56,661 nt of DNA. Source: Calothrix anomala FACHB-343. Lineage in GTDB: Bacteria > Cyanobacteriota > Cyanobacteriia > Cyanobacteriales > Nostocaceae. Positions 18,456-27,130 of this stretch are shown piece by piece; within the stretch, counting starts at the first letter, position 1; the number at the start of each line of letters is the position of its first letter. The notes under the pieces were generated by a model that was not told where the DNA came from, did not search any database, and saw only the letters and a list, made by a program, of their open reading frames with translations. The DNA lies in contig NZ_JACJQG010000068.1 of assembly GCF_014696435.1 (NCBI RefSeq), positions 1-56,661 on the forward strand. The letters run 5' to 3'. The translations under genes and the position numbers were made by a program.

Positions 18456-19423
18456 CAATTACACCAATCTCCTAATTGCGTAGCCAGAAAATAGCGTACA
18501 TGGTCAACAAATGTAGCCCCCCACTGTCTAGTTCCATGTCCCATCCCCGGAACGACATAACAAGCACCGTCAGGAAATTTTTGGGCACAAGCACGGGTAT
18601 CTTTAATTCTGACAATGGGGTCGTTAGCACCCACTAAAAAGCGCACTCTACGCGGTAACTGCACTTGCTCAACATAATTCATGGGATTGCAGTTCCAAGC
18701 ATATTCATCGTGATATTTCAGATTTTTGGCTAACTGTAAAAGCTTGACTACAGGTTGTAAATCTGGCTGTACTCTTTGTAACACTGCTGTTGCTAATCCA
18801 CCTAGAGGTGAAGCTGCTAAATCTGGTAACAACCCATAACCCCAACTATTAGCAAAGGACTGGAGGTCAGTATGACCAATCGTTCCTAGTAACCTCTCTC
18901 CCAAACCTTGAGCGGTAAAGGCGTAACCAGATAGCAAAACACCCATACTCACGCCAAATAAAGCGAGTTTGGAATTACTCAACCCATAGCGATCGCTACA
19001 AAATTTACTAATGCTATCAATATTACTAGCTGTATTGCGGAATATACTTAAAAAGAATGCCGTATCAAAGGCAATACCTTGGTTAATTAATGGCTGAATC
19101 TCATTTTGTACAACAGCCGTAAAGGTGCGTACTAAACTGCGTTCTCCCGCCAAAGGCGTATCAAATAAAGCAACTGCAATACCCATTTGTGTCAGTGTTG
19201 GCACAATAAAAGCATTCCAGCCATAAGGCGCACTCATCCCTTGTAAACCAATAACTAGCGGTGTTTCCCTGGTAGGTCGATGTGGTAAAAAGACAGCTAC
19301 AGGAAAGCCGCTTAACCGTTCGTCAATCTCCTTTATAGCAGTATAAGGATAAGGCTGATAGAACCAATAGCGATCGCCATTCACACCGTCAAAATTAATT
19401 GTATCTGGCCCGTAAATCCGCAT
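18455..19423 (-). CDS. Alpha/beta hydrolase
   Basis: A 322-residue protein with the nucleophile elbow GVSMG (LALFGVSMGVLLSGYAF, about 155-171) and a late His in VPGMGHGTRQWG (about 291-302), as in serine hydrolases of the alpha/beta fold; the third acid is probably Asp in VGANDPIVRI. Strand motifs TPLVIGLQGMSAPYG form the oxyanion region. There is no signal peptide. The substrate cannot be told; the length fits carboxylesterase/dienelactone-hydrolase-like proteins. Confidence 0.8.
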   Translation of the reverse strand: MRIYGPDTINFDGVNGDRYWFYQPYPYTAIKEIDERLSGFPVAVFLPHRPTRETPLVIGLQGMSAPYGWNAFIVPTLTQMGIAVALFDTPLAGERSLVRTFTAVVQNEIQPLINQGIAFDTAFFLSIFRNTASNIDSISKFCSDRYGLSNSKLALFGVSMGVLLSGYAFTAQGLGERLLGTIGHTDLQSFANSWGYGLLPDLAASPLGGLATAVLQRVQPDLQPVVKLLQLAKNLKYHDEYAWNCNPMNYVEQVQLPRRVRFLVGANDPIVRIKDTRACAQKFPDGACYVVPGMGHGTRQWGATFVDHVRYFLATQLGDWCN

Positions 19424-19440
19424 ATTTTCAATGGCAGAGT

Positions 19441-19478
19441 GTTGATGGTTAACTGTTGACTGTTGACTGTTGACTGGG
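19441..19478. repeat. GTTGACT heptamer repeat
   Basis: Imperfect tandem units of GTTGACT/GTTAACT (about five copies) just upstream of the hydrolase gene. It is the same repeat family as 24281-24330 read on the other strand. Confidence 0.8.
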
Positions 19479-19556
19479 AACAGTGAATTATTCTGCCTTA
19501 ATTGCCTACCCAGGATATAAGTGTTTATAGCCTGCCTAAGCAGACTTTACTAGTGG

Positions 19557-19663
19557 TTCATCGCATTAATTATGTGGGATAAGTTTCTTCTTCTTTTCTC
19601 TTCCTTCGCGGACTTCGCGTCTTTGCGGTTCGTTTTTTTACTCCTCGTAATTAATGCGATGAA
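19557..19663. repeat. Dispersed repeat with perfect 16-bp terminal inverted repeats
   Basis: TTCATCGCATTAATTA (19557-19572) is the exact complement of TAATTAATGCGATGAA (19648-19663). Between them is a C/T-rich block with CTTCGCGGACTTCGCGTCTTTGCGGTTCG, a sequence type seen in variant form at about 22785-22830, 24013-24060 and 38593-38670. The layout, short and bounded by long inverted ends, suggests a MITE-like element. A partial end (GCGATGAAACAAT) recurs just after recF at 56375. Confidence 0.6.
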
Positions 19664-19707
19664 ACAATAAAAGGGTATTGATTAAGGAAGTGAGATGTTC
19701 CCTATCA

Positions 19708-22629
19708 TCACTTTGTTTCCATCCAATTATCACCTGCGCGAACATCTACTAATAACGGCACAGATAACTCAACTGCATTTTCCATCACAGACTTAATTTG
19801 TGGTTGCAATTCATCCCATTCTGGCGGCGGAACTTCAAACACTAATTCATCGTGAACTTGTAATAATAACCTCGCCTGATATTTACTCAAAACCTCATGC
19901 AATCTCACCATTGCAATTTTGATAATATCTGCACTAGAACCTTGAATTGGTGCATTCGCAGCCGAACGCAGTAAGCCAGCATCGTAAGCACCTAGATTTT
20001 TTAATTTACTCAAATCAATCTCTTCTGGATTGCTACCTTTTAATTGACGTAAATTATTGCTGGTAAACTCAAAATACCGCCGACGGCCGAGAATTGTTTC
20101 TACATAACCTTTGGCGATCGCTTCTTTTTTTACTCGCTCTAAATATGTAAATACTTGTGCGTAACGTTCGTTAAATCGCTTGATAAATTCATTCGCAATA
20201 TTTTTATCAACCCCAGTAGAACGGGCAAATTTTAGCGAACCCATACCATAAATTACACCAAAGTTAATCGTTTTGGCTAATCTTCTTTCATCGGCTGTGA
20301 CATCTTCTTTTTCAAATACTAACTTTGCTGTCACAGTATGAATATCTTCATTTTGCTTATAGGCTTGCACTAAAACGGGTTCTTGGCTTAAATGCGCTAA
20401 AATTCTTAACTCAATTTGTGAGTAATCAGCAGCTACCATTAAAAAGTCTGGTTCAGGTAAAAACGCTTTGCGAATTTGACGACTAAAAGCTGTCCGAATA
20501 GGAATATTTTGTAAATTGGGATTAGAAGAAGATAACCTGCCAGTTGATGTTGCAGCTTGGTTAAAATCTGTATGTACTCTTTGCGTATCGGGACGTACCA
20601 ATGCTGGTAATGCATCAACATAAGTAGACTTTAATTTAGATAAAGTCCGGTATTCAATAATCGCATCAACAAAACCAGTTTGGTCAATTTCTTGGAGTTT
20701 TTCTAATGTTGCTGCATCTGTAGAGTAACCTGTTTGAATTTTCCGCGAATACTTAGTACTTAACCCTAATTTTTCAAATAAAATATGGCTTAATTGTTTA
20801 GGAGAACCTAATTTAAATTTTTCGCCAGCGATTTCTGTCGCTTTTTCTTCCAACTTAGCCAAATCAATTTCTAACTGCTGCGAAAGTTCTTTTAAGTAAT
20901 CAGAATTAATTCGCACACCTGTATATTCCATTTCCGCTAAAACTGCTTCTAGCGGTTGTTCCACATCTACAAATAGCTGATATAACTCGGTAAATTGTTT
21001 TAATTCTTCACGCAGTTTTGCTACTAAGCCAAATGTCGAATAAACATCCATACCGCAGTAATCAGCTACTGTAGGAATGTCTAAATCAGCAATAGTTTTA
21101 CCTTTAGGAACTAAATCTACATAACTTTTAGCTGTTAAACCCAAATATTTCTGCGCTAAATCGCTTAAATTATGGCTAGCATCGGGATTTAATAAATAAC
21201 TCGCTAGCATGGTATCAAATACCACCCCTGCCAATTTTATGCCTTGACACCGCAGAACTAAACGGTCAAATTTGGCATTTTGCAAAGATTTGGGATAATC
21301 GGTACTTTCTAAAATTGGACGTAATGCTGTTAATACCAAATCTAATTCTAGATTTTTCTCATTTTTGTGCCCAAGGGGAATATAAGCCATTTCATCGATT
21401 TTTGTCCCCCAACAGCAACCAATTCCTACTAAAGCTGCGTCTCGTGGTTCTAAATCTGTGGTTTCTGTATCCCAAGCAACGGGTATTTCTGGATTAGTAA
21501 ATTTTTGTAATAATTTAACTAACTTTGTCAGTTTCGCTTCACTATCAATAATTTGTGGTTGAATTGCAGAAGCTGGCTTTTGTTGTGCTGCGGCTGTATC
21601 ATCTGCACTAAAAAACCACAAATCTGGATCTTTATCGTCAATATTTGGTTGTGCTGTGGTAGTTTCGGGAACTTCTGCAACTTCTCCGCCAAATTTTTGC
21701 TGAAGTTCGTTGATTTGCTTGAGAAAGCGATTAAACTCTAATTTTTCTAAAATTGGTACAAGTAAATCTCTATCGAAACCTTTTAATTTACAATCTTCTA
21801 AATTTACTTCTAAAGGCACATCAGTCACAATTTTCGCTAAATATTGCGACTTTTTCGCATCTTCTTCCCCTTCTACCAGTTTTTTCTGAGTTGCGCCTTT
21901 AATTTCATCTATTTTTGCATAAATATTCTCTAACGAAGCGTAAGTACTGAGTAACTGAACTGCGGTTTTTTCACCAATACCCTTGACACCAGGAATATTA
22001 TCTGATTTATCGCCACAAAGAGCTTTAAAATCAACAATTTGTTCTGGTAACACACCCAGCTTTTGTTGAACTTGTTCCGGGCCGAATTCGCTGATACCAT
22101 TTGTAGATCGCTTCCAGGCATCAGGTGTAAAATTAAGCACAGTGATTTGCTTTTCCAGGTCGATCAGTTGAAATAAATCGCGATCGCCTGTGAGAATTTT
22201 CACTTTATACCCAGTCCCTGTTGCAAGCTGTGCTAAAGTACCCAACACATCATCAGCTTCAAAACCAGGAGCCGTAAAAATCGGTAAATTGAACCCTGCA
22301 AGCAGTTCATGTAAATTTTTTAAATCTGGGACAAAATCTTCTGGCGTACCGGGGCGATCGGCTTTATAGGTATCATCAGCTTCATGACGGAAAGTAGGTA
22401 AACCCAAATCAAAAGCAATAGCCATTGCTTGAGGCTGTTCTGTAGTCATCACTTCCAGCAGACACTTAATAAAGCCAAAACACACGCTGGTAGGAATCCC
22501 CGTTTTTGTCCGTAATCCCCCATCTCGTCCCTTAATAAAAGCAAAATAAGAACGGAACGCCAGGGAATGTCCATCTACGAGGATGAAGGTAGGGCGTGTT
22601 GCGATTGTAGAAGAAGAAATTTGCGACAT
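19708..22629 (-). CDS. polA: DNA polymerase I
   Basis: A 973-residue family A polymerase with all three domains. The 5' nuclease (about 14-310) shows LVDGHSLAFRSYFA, GFEADDVLGTLA and LTGDRDLFQL. The 3'-5' proofreading domain (about 360-545) keeps the metal ligands in WDTETTDLEP, LQNAKFDRLVL and DYCGMDVYST, so it appears active. The polymerase domain (about 570-973) has motif A (VAADYSQIELRILAHLS), motif B (RRLAKTINFGVIYGMG) and motif C (LLQVHDELVFEVP). It acts in Okazaki fragment maturation and excision repair. Start chosen at the ATG of MSQISSS. Confidence 0.95.
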   Translation of the reverse strand: MSQISSSTIATRPTFILVDGHSLAFRSYFAFIKGRDGGLRTKTGIPTSVCFGFIKCLLEVMTTEQPQAMAIAFDLGLPTFRHEADDTYKADRPGTPEDFVPDLKNLHELLAGFNLPIFTAPGFEADDVLGTLAQLATGTGYKVKILTGDRDLFQLIDLEKQITVLNFTPDAWKRSTNGISEFGPEQVQQKLGVLPEQIVDFKALCGDKSDNIPGVKGIGEKTAVQLLSTYASLENIYAKIDEIKGATQKKLVEGEEDAKKSQYLAKIVTDVPLEVNLEDCKLKGFDRDLLVPILEKLEFNRFLKQINELQQKFGGEVAEVPETTTAQPNIDDKDPDLWFFSADDTAAAQQKPASAIQPQIIDSEAKLTKLVKLLQKFTNPEIPVAWDTETTDLEPRDAALVGIGCCWGTKIDEMAYIPLGHKNEKNLELDLVLTALRPILESTDYPKSLQNAKFDRLVLRCQGIKLAGVVFDTMLASYLLNPDASHNLSDLAQKYLGLTAKSYVDLVPKGKTIADLDIPTVADYCGMDVYSTFGLVAKLREELKQFTELYQLFVDVEQPLEAVLAEMEYTGVRINSDYLKELSQQLEIDLAKLEEKATEIAGEKFKLGSPKQLSHILFEKLGLSTKYSRKIQTGYSTDAATLEKLQEIDQTGFVDAIIEYRTLSKLKSTYVDALPALVRPDTQRVHTDFNQAATSTGRLSSSNPNLQNIPIRTAFSRQIRKAFLPEPDFLMVAADYSQIELRILAHLSQEPVLVQAYKQNEDIHTVTAKLVFEKEDVTADERRLAKTINFGVIYGMGSLKFARSTGVDKNIANEFIKRFNERYAQVFTYLERVKKEAIAKGYVETILGRRRYFEFTSNNLRQLKGSNPEEIDLSKLKNLGAYDAGLLRSAANAPIQGSSADIIKIAMVRLHEVLSKYQARLLLQVHDELVFEVPPPEWDELQPQIKSVMENAVELSVPLLVDVRAGDNWMETK

Positions 22630-22999
22630 AGGCTTATTGTAGCTAGAAGCGGAAAATAGGGGCTAGGGGCTAGGGACTAGGGGCTAGCGGAGAGATATTT
22701 TTATATTTAGGTGTAAAATTTTTGCGTGATTAACTAACTTAAAGTTCTCTTTCTCTATTAACGTGCGTCTATTTCTCCTCTGATCTTCTTTCTTGGCGTC
22801 TTGGCGTACTTGGCGGTTCATTTTTTCCAAAATTTATCCTAATTCACGAAATTACTGATAAAAATCACTTCCTCTGCTTCCTCTGCATACACAGCGATGG
22901 AATATTTTTTTAGTTGGAAGTTCCTAAAACTGCGATCGCTCCCCATTCAACCCTAGAGCCTGTTAACCTCTTACTGGAAGCCAAAAAATTAGGGAATTT
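22630..22999. other. Intergenic region with GGGGCTA heptamers
   Basis: This 370-base gap between divergent genes has a GGGGCTA-type heptamer array at about 22656-22690 and a CTTGGCGTCTTGGCGTACTTGGC-type dispersed repeat at about 22793-22822. It must hold the polA and HAD gene promoters. No ORF is supported. Confidence 0.6.
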
Positions 23000-23875
23000 A
23001 TGGATCTAGCAGCTACTACTCATCTACCATCGATGGAAAATCAGGCTCAAGCTTCAGCAGAAATTAAATTACTGGTTTTAGATATCGATGGCACAATTTC
23101 CGGTAAATCTAACAAAATCAGTAAACCCGTAAAAAAAGCGATCGCCGCAGCACAAGCAAAAGGAATTCAAATAGCGATCGCCACTGGACGCATGTACCGT
23201 TCAGCATTACGCTTTCATCAAGCAATTGGCTCTACATTACCATTAGCAGCATATCAAGGCGCTTGGATTCAAGACCCAGCCACCGACAAAATTCATCGCC
23301 ATTTAACAGTTCCGCGAGAAATCGCATCCCAGCTACTAGATTATTTTGAACAACCACAACTGCGATCGCTTCTCTCCGTTCACTTCTATATCAACGATCA
23401 ACTTTACGTGCGAGAGTTAACCCCAGAAACCAAACTCTACGCCAAACGTTCCGGAATTACAGCCATTCCCGTCGGTGATTTACGCCAAGCTTTAGATAAC
23501 GAACCCACAAAAGTCCTAGCTTTATCTGACGACAGCGAAGTGATTGAGAAAATATTAGGCAATTTACGCCTTCAATACACACCCGCAGAACTTTACCTCA
23601 CCACCTCTGTTGCTACCTTCTTTGAGGCGACTCACCCTTCTGTCAACAAAGGAACTGCGGTGCGTTACCTCGCCGAAGAATTACTCGGCTTACAAAGCAG
23701 TAACGTTATGACTATTGGCGATAACTTCAATGATGTAGAAATGCTAGAATACGCTGGCATTGGTGTAGCTATGGGTAATGCGCCAGCAGATGTCCAGGCT
23801 ATAGCAAATTGGGTAGCGCCTCCCGTTGAAGCAGACGGAGTTGCAGCCGCAATAGAACAATTTTTACTAACTTGA
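23000..23875 (+). CDS. Cof-type HAD-superfamily phosphatase
   Basis: A 291-residue HAD-IIB hydrolase. Motif I is LLVLDIDGTISG (Asp nucleophile at about residue 29), motif II is IAIATGRMY, the conserved Lys is in VNKGTAVRYLAEE, and motif IV is IGDNFNDVEMLEYAG followed by VAMGNA. A C2-type cap lies between motifs II and III. Such enzymes remove phosphate from sugar phosphates or cofactors; this substrate is unknown. An in-frame ATG at 23033 is an alternative start because the first residues are not conserved in the family. Confidence 0.88.
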   Translation: MDLAATTHLPSMENQAQASAEIKLLVLDIDGTISGKSNKISKPVKKAIAAAQAKGIQIAIATGRMYRSALRFHQAIGSTLPLAAYQGAWIQDPATDKIHRHLTVPREIASQLLDYFEQPQLRSLLSVHFYINDQLYVRELTPETKLYAKRSGITAIPVGDLRQALDNEPTKVLALSDDSEVIEKILGNLRLQYTPAELYLTTSVATFFEATHPSVNKGTAVRYLAEELLGLQSSNVMTIGDNFNDVEMLEYAGIGVAMGNAPADVQAIANWVAPPVEADGVAAAIEQFLLT

Positions 23876-24384
23876 AAATAGGGGCTAGGGGCTAGAGACT
23901 AGGTGTGAGGGGAGAAAGAACTTCATGCCCTCGCCGTGTAATTTATCACATGACCGTCTAGCATGAACAGCTATCTTAAAAATTCACTTAGTACACATTA
24001 ATTCCTAGCTCATTCTCTGCGTACCTCTGCGCTTCCCTTTGCGCGCCTTTGCGTTAAAAATTTAACCCTCAATAAACCACAACTTTATGCAAAGCTGCAC
24101 TTAGTCAACATTCTAAAAAATCAGAAAGGACACCGACGACTGGCCGTGTTTCGTCTCGGTGCCCCTGCTGGTTCGCTCCTCACACACCAGATAATATATA
24201 TCACGTGTTCAATTGAGTCAACACTTGTTATATAAATTTATATTTACTTTCTCAGAGGCTTTACGGAAATGGGGCATTGGTTAACAGTCAACAGTCAACA
24301 GTCAACAGTCAACCGTCAACCGTCAACAGCTATTTTTCCCCCTGCTCCCTGCTCCCTGCCCCCTTGCCTCTACTTCCTAGCCCC
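23876..24384. other. Repeat-rich intergenic region
   Basis: No gene is seen in 509 bases between convergent genes. It holds GGGGCTA heptamers (about 23880-23902), a variant of the C/T-rich dispersed repeat (about 24013-24060), a two-hairpin candidate RNA (24115-24190), AACAGTC heptamers (24281-24330) and CCTGCTC heptamers (24340-24367). Confidence 0.65.
24115..24190 (-). ncRNA. Candidate structured RNA, two hairpins and a T-run
   Basis: Read on the minus strand: CTGGT...ACCAG (24190-24186 with 24172-24168) encloses a 13-base loop with GTGTGAGGAG; then CACCGAGACGA (24161-24151) pairs with TCGTCGGTG (24139-24131, two-base bulge), and eight bases later comes T6 (24120-24115). A TATATATTAT stretch lies just upstream. 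It may be a small RNA or only the 3' end of the DALR-gene transcript. No homology is claimed. Confidence 0.35.
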
Positions 24385-25317
24385 TTAGAGTTCTAAAGGC
24401 GCAACAACCCCAAGTTTTTCCTCTAGCAACATCCTCAATACAGACTGTGTAACCATCACTAATCCCAGTCTGGCCTGAGCTAGTTCCCGCGCCGCGATTT
24501 TTACTTTGCCCCAAATGCGGCACTGGCTCCAAAAATTTTCAAAAGCTTGGCTTAAATTCAAAGCAGCTTTTTCCCAGTTCAGTGAACTTTTAACATCATC
24601 GCCTTGCAAATCATCGACAACCTGCACTAACTCGCCTATGAGTTGACTTTCCGGCAGATGATAGCAACGCAGTTTTCCATCACTGTTCAGCCAAGGTATC
24701 GGGTGAGGAAACAAAACCTGCCATAAAGTTGTCCCTGAACTGCTAAGTGCTTGATTTTGCACTGCCCCCAGTTGAATTAATTCTTCTCGGTGAGCTTGTT
24801 GCAATAGCGAGCAGCAACGCGCATGGGCATATTGCACCGTAAATAAGCGCTGGGAATTGTTAATGTTAAGATTTGCTGTTTTCCCGCTCCTTCCTGCTCG
24901 CCCTAAATTGCCATCTGTAATATTTTGTAACCAAGCCCCTAAGATTGGCTGAGACAATTCTAAATAAATCCAACCAGGGGGAACAATTGCCACCTGAAAA
25001 ACGTCGCCACAGGACGCTAATAGGTCGTTAGCGATCGCCTCAGCCATTGCCATCGCTTCATAATTCTGAGATTTTTCTAGCCACAGAGCAATACCAGAAA
25101 TATATAAAATTCTTTTTTCATCTCTACCTTTATATAGAGGAAATTTCCCTTCTTTTATGCATAAATTTTCTGACTGAGAAGTACAAACACCTAGAGATTT
25201 TTCGATTTGGCTGTATATTAACCGCTTAAATGCTGTGTATTTACTCACTAGTACCTGAAAATGCACGTAGTTCTCAATGAAGACAGCCTCATCTCCAAAA
25301 TGTTGATTCTCTGTCAT
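24385..25317 (-). CDS. DALR-domain protein, arginyl-tRNA synthetase-like without catalytic core
   Basis: A 310-residue protein. Residues 91-125 (MAEAIANDLL ... VPPGWIYLELSQPIL) resemble the N-terminal Add1 tRNA-binding domain of arginyl-tRNA synthetase, and from about 160 the VQYAHARCCSLLQ helix starts the DALR anticodon-binding domain, running to the end. The Rossmann catalytic domain with HIGH and KMSKS motifs is absent; a short linker (about 130-158) takes its place. It is not truncated by frameshift, as both ends are intact. I recall similar DALR-only proteins in cyanobacteria. It might bind tRNA without charging it; that role is inference. Confidence 0.78.
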   Translation of the reverse strand: MTENQHFGDEAVFIENYVHFQVLVSKYTAFKRLIYSQIEKSLGVCTSQSENLCIKEGKFPLYKGRDEKRILYISGIALWLEKSQNYEAMAMAEAIANDLLASCGDVFQVAIVPPGWIYLELSQPILGAWLQNITDGNLGRAGRSGKTANLNINNSQRLFTVQYAHARCCSLLQQAHREELIQLGAVQNQALSSSGTTLWQVLFPHPIPWLNSDGKLRCYHLPESQLIGELVQVVDDLQGDDVKSSLNWEKAALNLSQAFENFWSQCRIWGKVKIAARELAQARLGLVMVTQSVLRMLLEEKLGVVAPLEL

Positions 25318-25576
25318 CTATCTAAAGTTGTAAGTTTCTTCTAGATAAAGAAAAATGAGAGTAGAATAAAATTTGATGAATATTCAATGAATAGAGGGTA
25401 AACTTTACTACCATCATTGTACAGTAAGAAGTATAACAAAAGAGTAGGGAGTAAAATGCTTTCTATTCTTTGGATGGCTGGCGCTGTTAGGCGTTAAGCC
25501 GGACTCGCCAACACAAAGACACTCCTTGCACCTTTTTTTGTCGTCTTTGTCTTCAGCCGAACGCTCTTTGTTACCT

Positions 25577-26296
25577 ATGCAATCTCCATCCTCTTTTTCC
25601 GAGGCTTCTCGTCCGTTTTTAACTTGGCAACGCATTCTTGACTGGGCTCAAGAACACTATCGCTGCCGTACCTTCAGCAAAGATGAGCGCATTCCAGCTC
25701 GCCCTGGATTGCTATATTTGGTGCAAAGGGGTGCGATCCGCATGGTAGGAACCGCCCAAGTTAGCGCTACTGCCAGTCAGTTAACCTCTCGTCGCATCAA
25801 CAGAACTCCAGAAGAAGCTTTCTTGGGTTTTGTGGGTGCAGGACAACCATTTGAAATTGTTGCTCAGTCACCATTCACACTCCAGGCTTACGCTCACGTC
25901 GATCAAACTGCGGTGCTGTGGATGTACTGGCACGATTTGGATAACTGGCCTCACTTCCGTCGCGAAGTTATGGACGCCTTTAGATATCAGCACCAACGTA
26001 AATTGTTGTGGCTGAGTGCTTTGGGACAACGCCGCACCATTGACCGTCTGTTAGGATTCCTCACTTTGTTAATTGAGGAATATGGCGAGCCAGCAATGAG
26101 CGAAACCGATCCCGATGTAATTCGCGGCTATTGTTTGCCCTTCCCCTTGACCCATGCTCAAATTGGTAGTGCAATCGGTTCAACTCGTGTAACCGTCACC
26201 CGCTTAATGGGCAAATTACGTCAACGTGGTTTAATTTTGACCCAAGGGGACAATCTCATTTGCTTACCAGCAGAATCGATTAATAGAGCTAGCTAA
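25577..26296 (+). CDS. devH: Crp-family regulator DevH
   Basis: A 239-residue Crp-superfamily protein. The C-terminal helix-turn-helix (LTHAQIGSAIGSTRVTVTRL, about 196-215) is close to NtcA. The N-terminal barrel is unusual: EEAFLGFVGAGQPFEIVAQ replaces the cyclic nucleotide pocket. In Anabaena PCC 7120 DevH is needed for the heterocyst glycolipid layer, and its gene lies next to the LysR gene all3953; here the same LysR gene follows three positions later, supporting the name. The ATG at 25577 is preferred to the TTG at 25526, which would add 17 Ser/Leu-rich residues. Confidence 0.8.
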   Translation: MQSPSSFSEASRPFLTWQRILDWAQEHYRCRTFSKDERIPARPGLLYLVQRGAIRMVGTAQVSATASQLTSRRINRTPEEAFLGFVGAGQPFEIVAQSPFTLQAYAHVDQTAVLWMYWHDLDNWPHFRREVMDAFRYQHQRKLLWLSALGQRRTIDRLLGFLTLLIEEYGEPAMSETDPDVIRGYCLPFPLTHAQIGSAIGSTRVTVTRLMGKLRQRGLILTQGDNLICLPAESINRAS

Positions 26297-26329
26297 GGTT
26301 AAGTTCAGATCTGCTATCAATAGCAGGTG

Positions 26330-26626
26330 TCAGCGAATTTGAACAAACATAGTTTGGGCGATCGGTTCCTGCTCCTGCTTAGTAAAAAGTAAGTTGGCAT
26401 CAGCAACCACAGTTTGCTGCTCGGTTTGACCAGTCTGTTTGACCACCACAAACAGATTGCGTGTAATCGGGAATTTCCGATAGGTAAGCCTCAATGTTCA
26501 ATGTGTTTCATTTACCAAAACATGCAAATGGGAGAGCAATTGTTTGCGGTAAAGAGCAACGTACTACCTTTGTATTTACCCCAACAGCAAAGGTGAAATT
26601 GAGCATTGAGGAATCACCTCTGGGGC
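26330..26626 (-). pseudogene. Decayed PstS-like substrate-binding protein gene (3' remnant)
   Basis: Translating 26491-26330 on the minus strand gives 53 residues and a stop, including KFPITRNLFVVVKQTGQTEQ and ending FVQIR, which aligns with the end of the intact PstS-like gene at 27131 (EYPITRRLFIIIKQNGQSDQ ... FVRLR). Further upstream, 26626-26579 gives APEVIPQCSISPLLLG, matching APEIVGQCSVKPLPLG of the same gene. The two pieces are in different frames with stops between them, so the gene is broken. Nothing convincing remains of the first two thirds; a VDGIG stretch near 26690 may be a further trace. Confidence 0.8.
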
Positions 26627-27130
26627 AAAAAATTATTAATACAATCAGGACTAACAGCTAATTGCTGTCAGCCTTGGGCATTGGTGGAAACCAATTCCAT
26701 CAACAATCCAGCAGGCTTAACTAATTAAGATGTCTGGGACAAACATTGCTGCCGCTAGATTTTTATCCAAATCTAGGGGTCACTTTGGTATCGGTAATTA
26801 TTTAGATTAATTACGATCTCTAACTAGGGTAGGTAAAATCTTACCCATAATATTTTGTGACTTGCTAGTCTCAATCATAAAATTTCTCACTATAGCAATC
26901 CCTTTAAGAGTTACAAATACTTATCTCCCTTGTCTCCCTTGTCTCCCTTGTCTCCCTTGTCCCCCTTGTCCCTTTCGTTAATCTATTGCCATATCTATAA
27001 AGGGGGATAAGGAGATGCACAATCCTTCATCAAAAAATCTCTAGAAAATAGAATTTTCTAGCCCCTAGATTCTCGGCTTTATGTTCGTGCCAAAATTGTT
27101 GCTAAAACACCAGTAATTACAGATGGGGAA
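26627..27130. other. Intergenic region with 9-mer tandem repeat
   Basis: About 500 bases between the pseudogene and the intact PstS-like gene. Five to six TTGTCTCCC units lie at 26923-26972. The part before it may be decayed remains of the duplicated gene but I cannot support an alignment. Confidence 0.55.

Noticed and set aside
24160-24190. Yfr1 small RNA on the plus strand
   Set aside because: CTCCTCACAC matches most of the Yfr1 core, but no terminator hairpin with a T-run follows on that strand and the core lies in a hairpin loop rather than single-stranded between two stems.
25526-25576. TTG start of devH
   Set aside because: The added 17 residues are low-complexity and the ATG at 25577 begins the sequence I recall for DevH.
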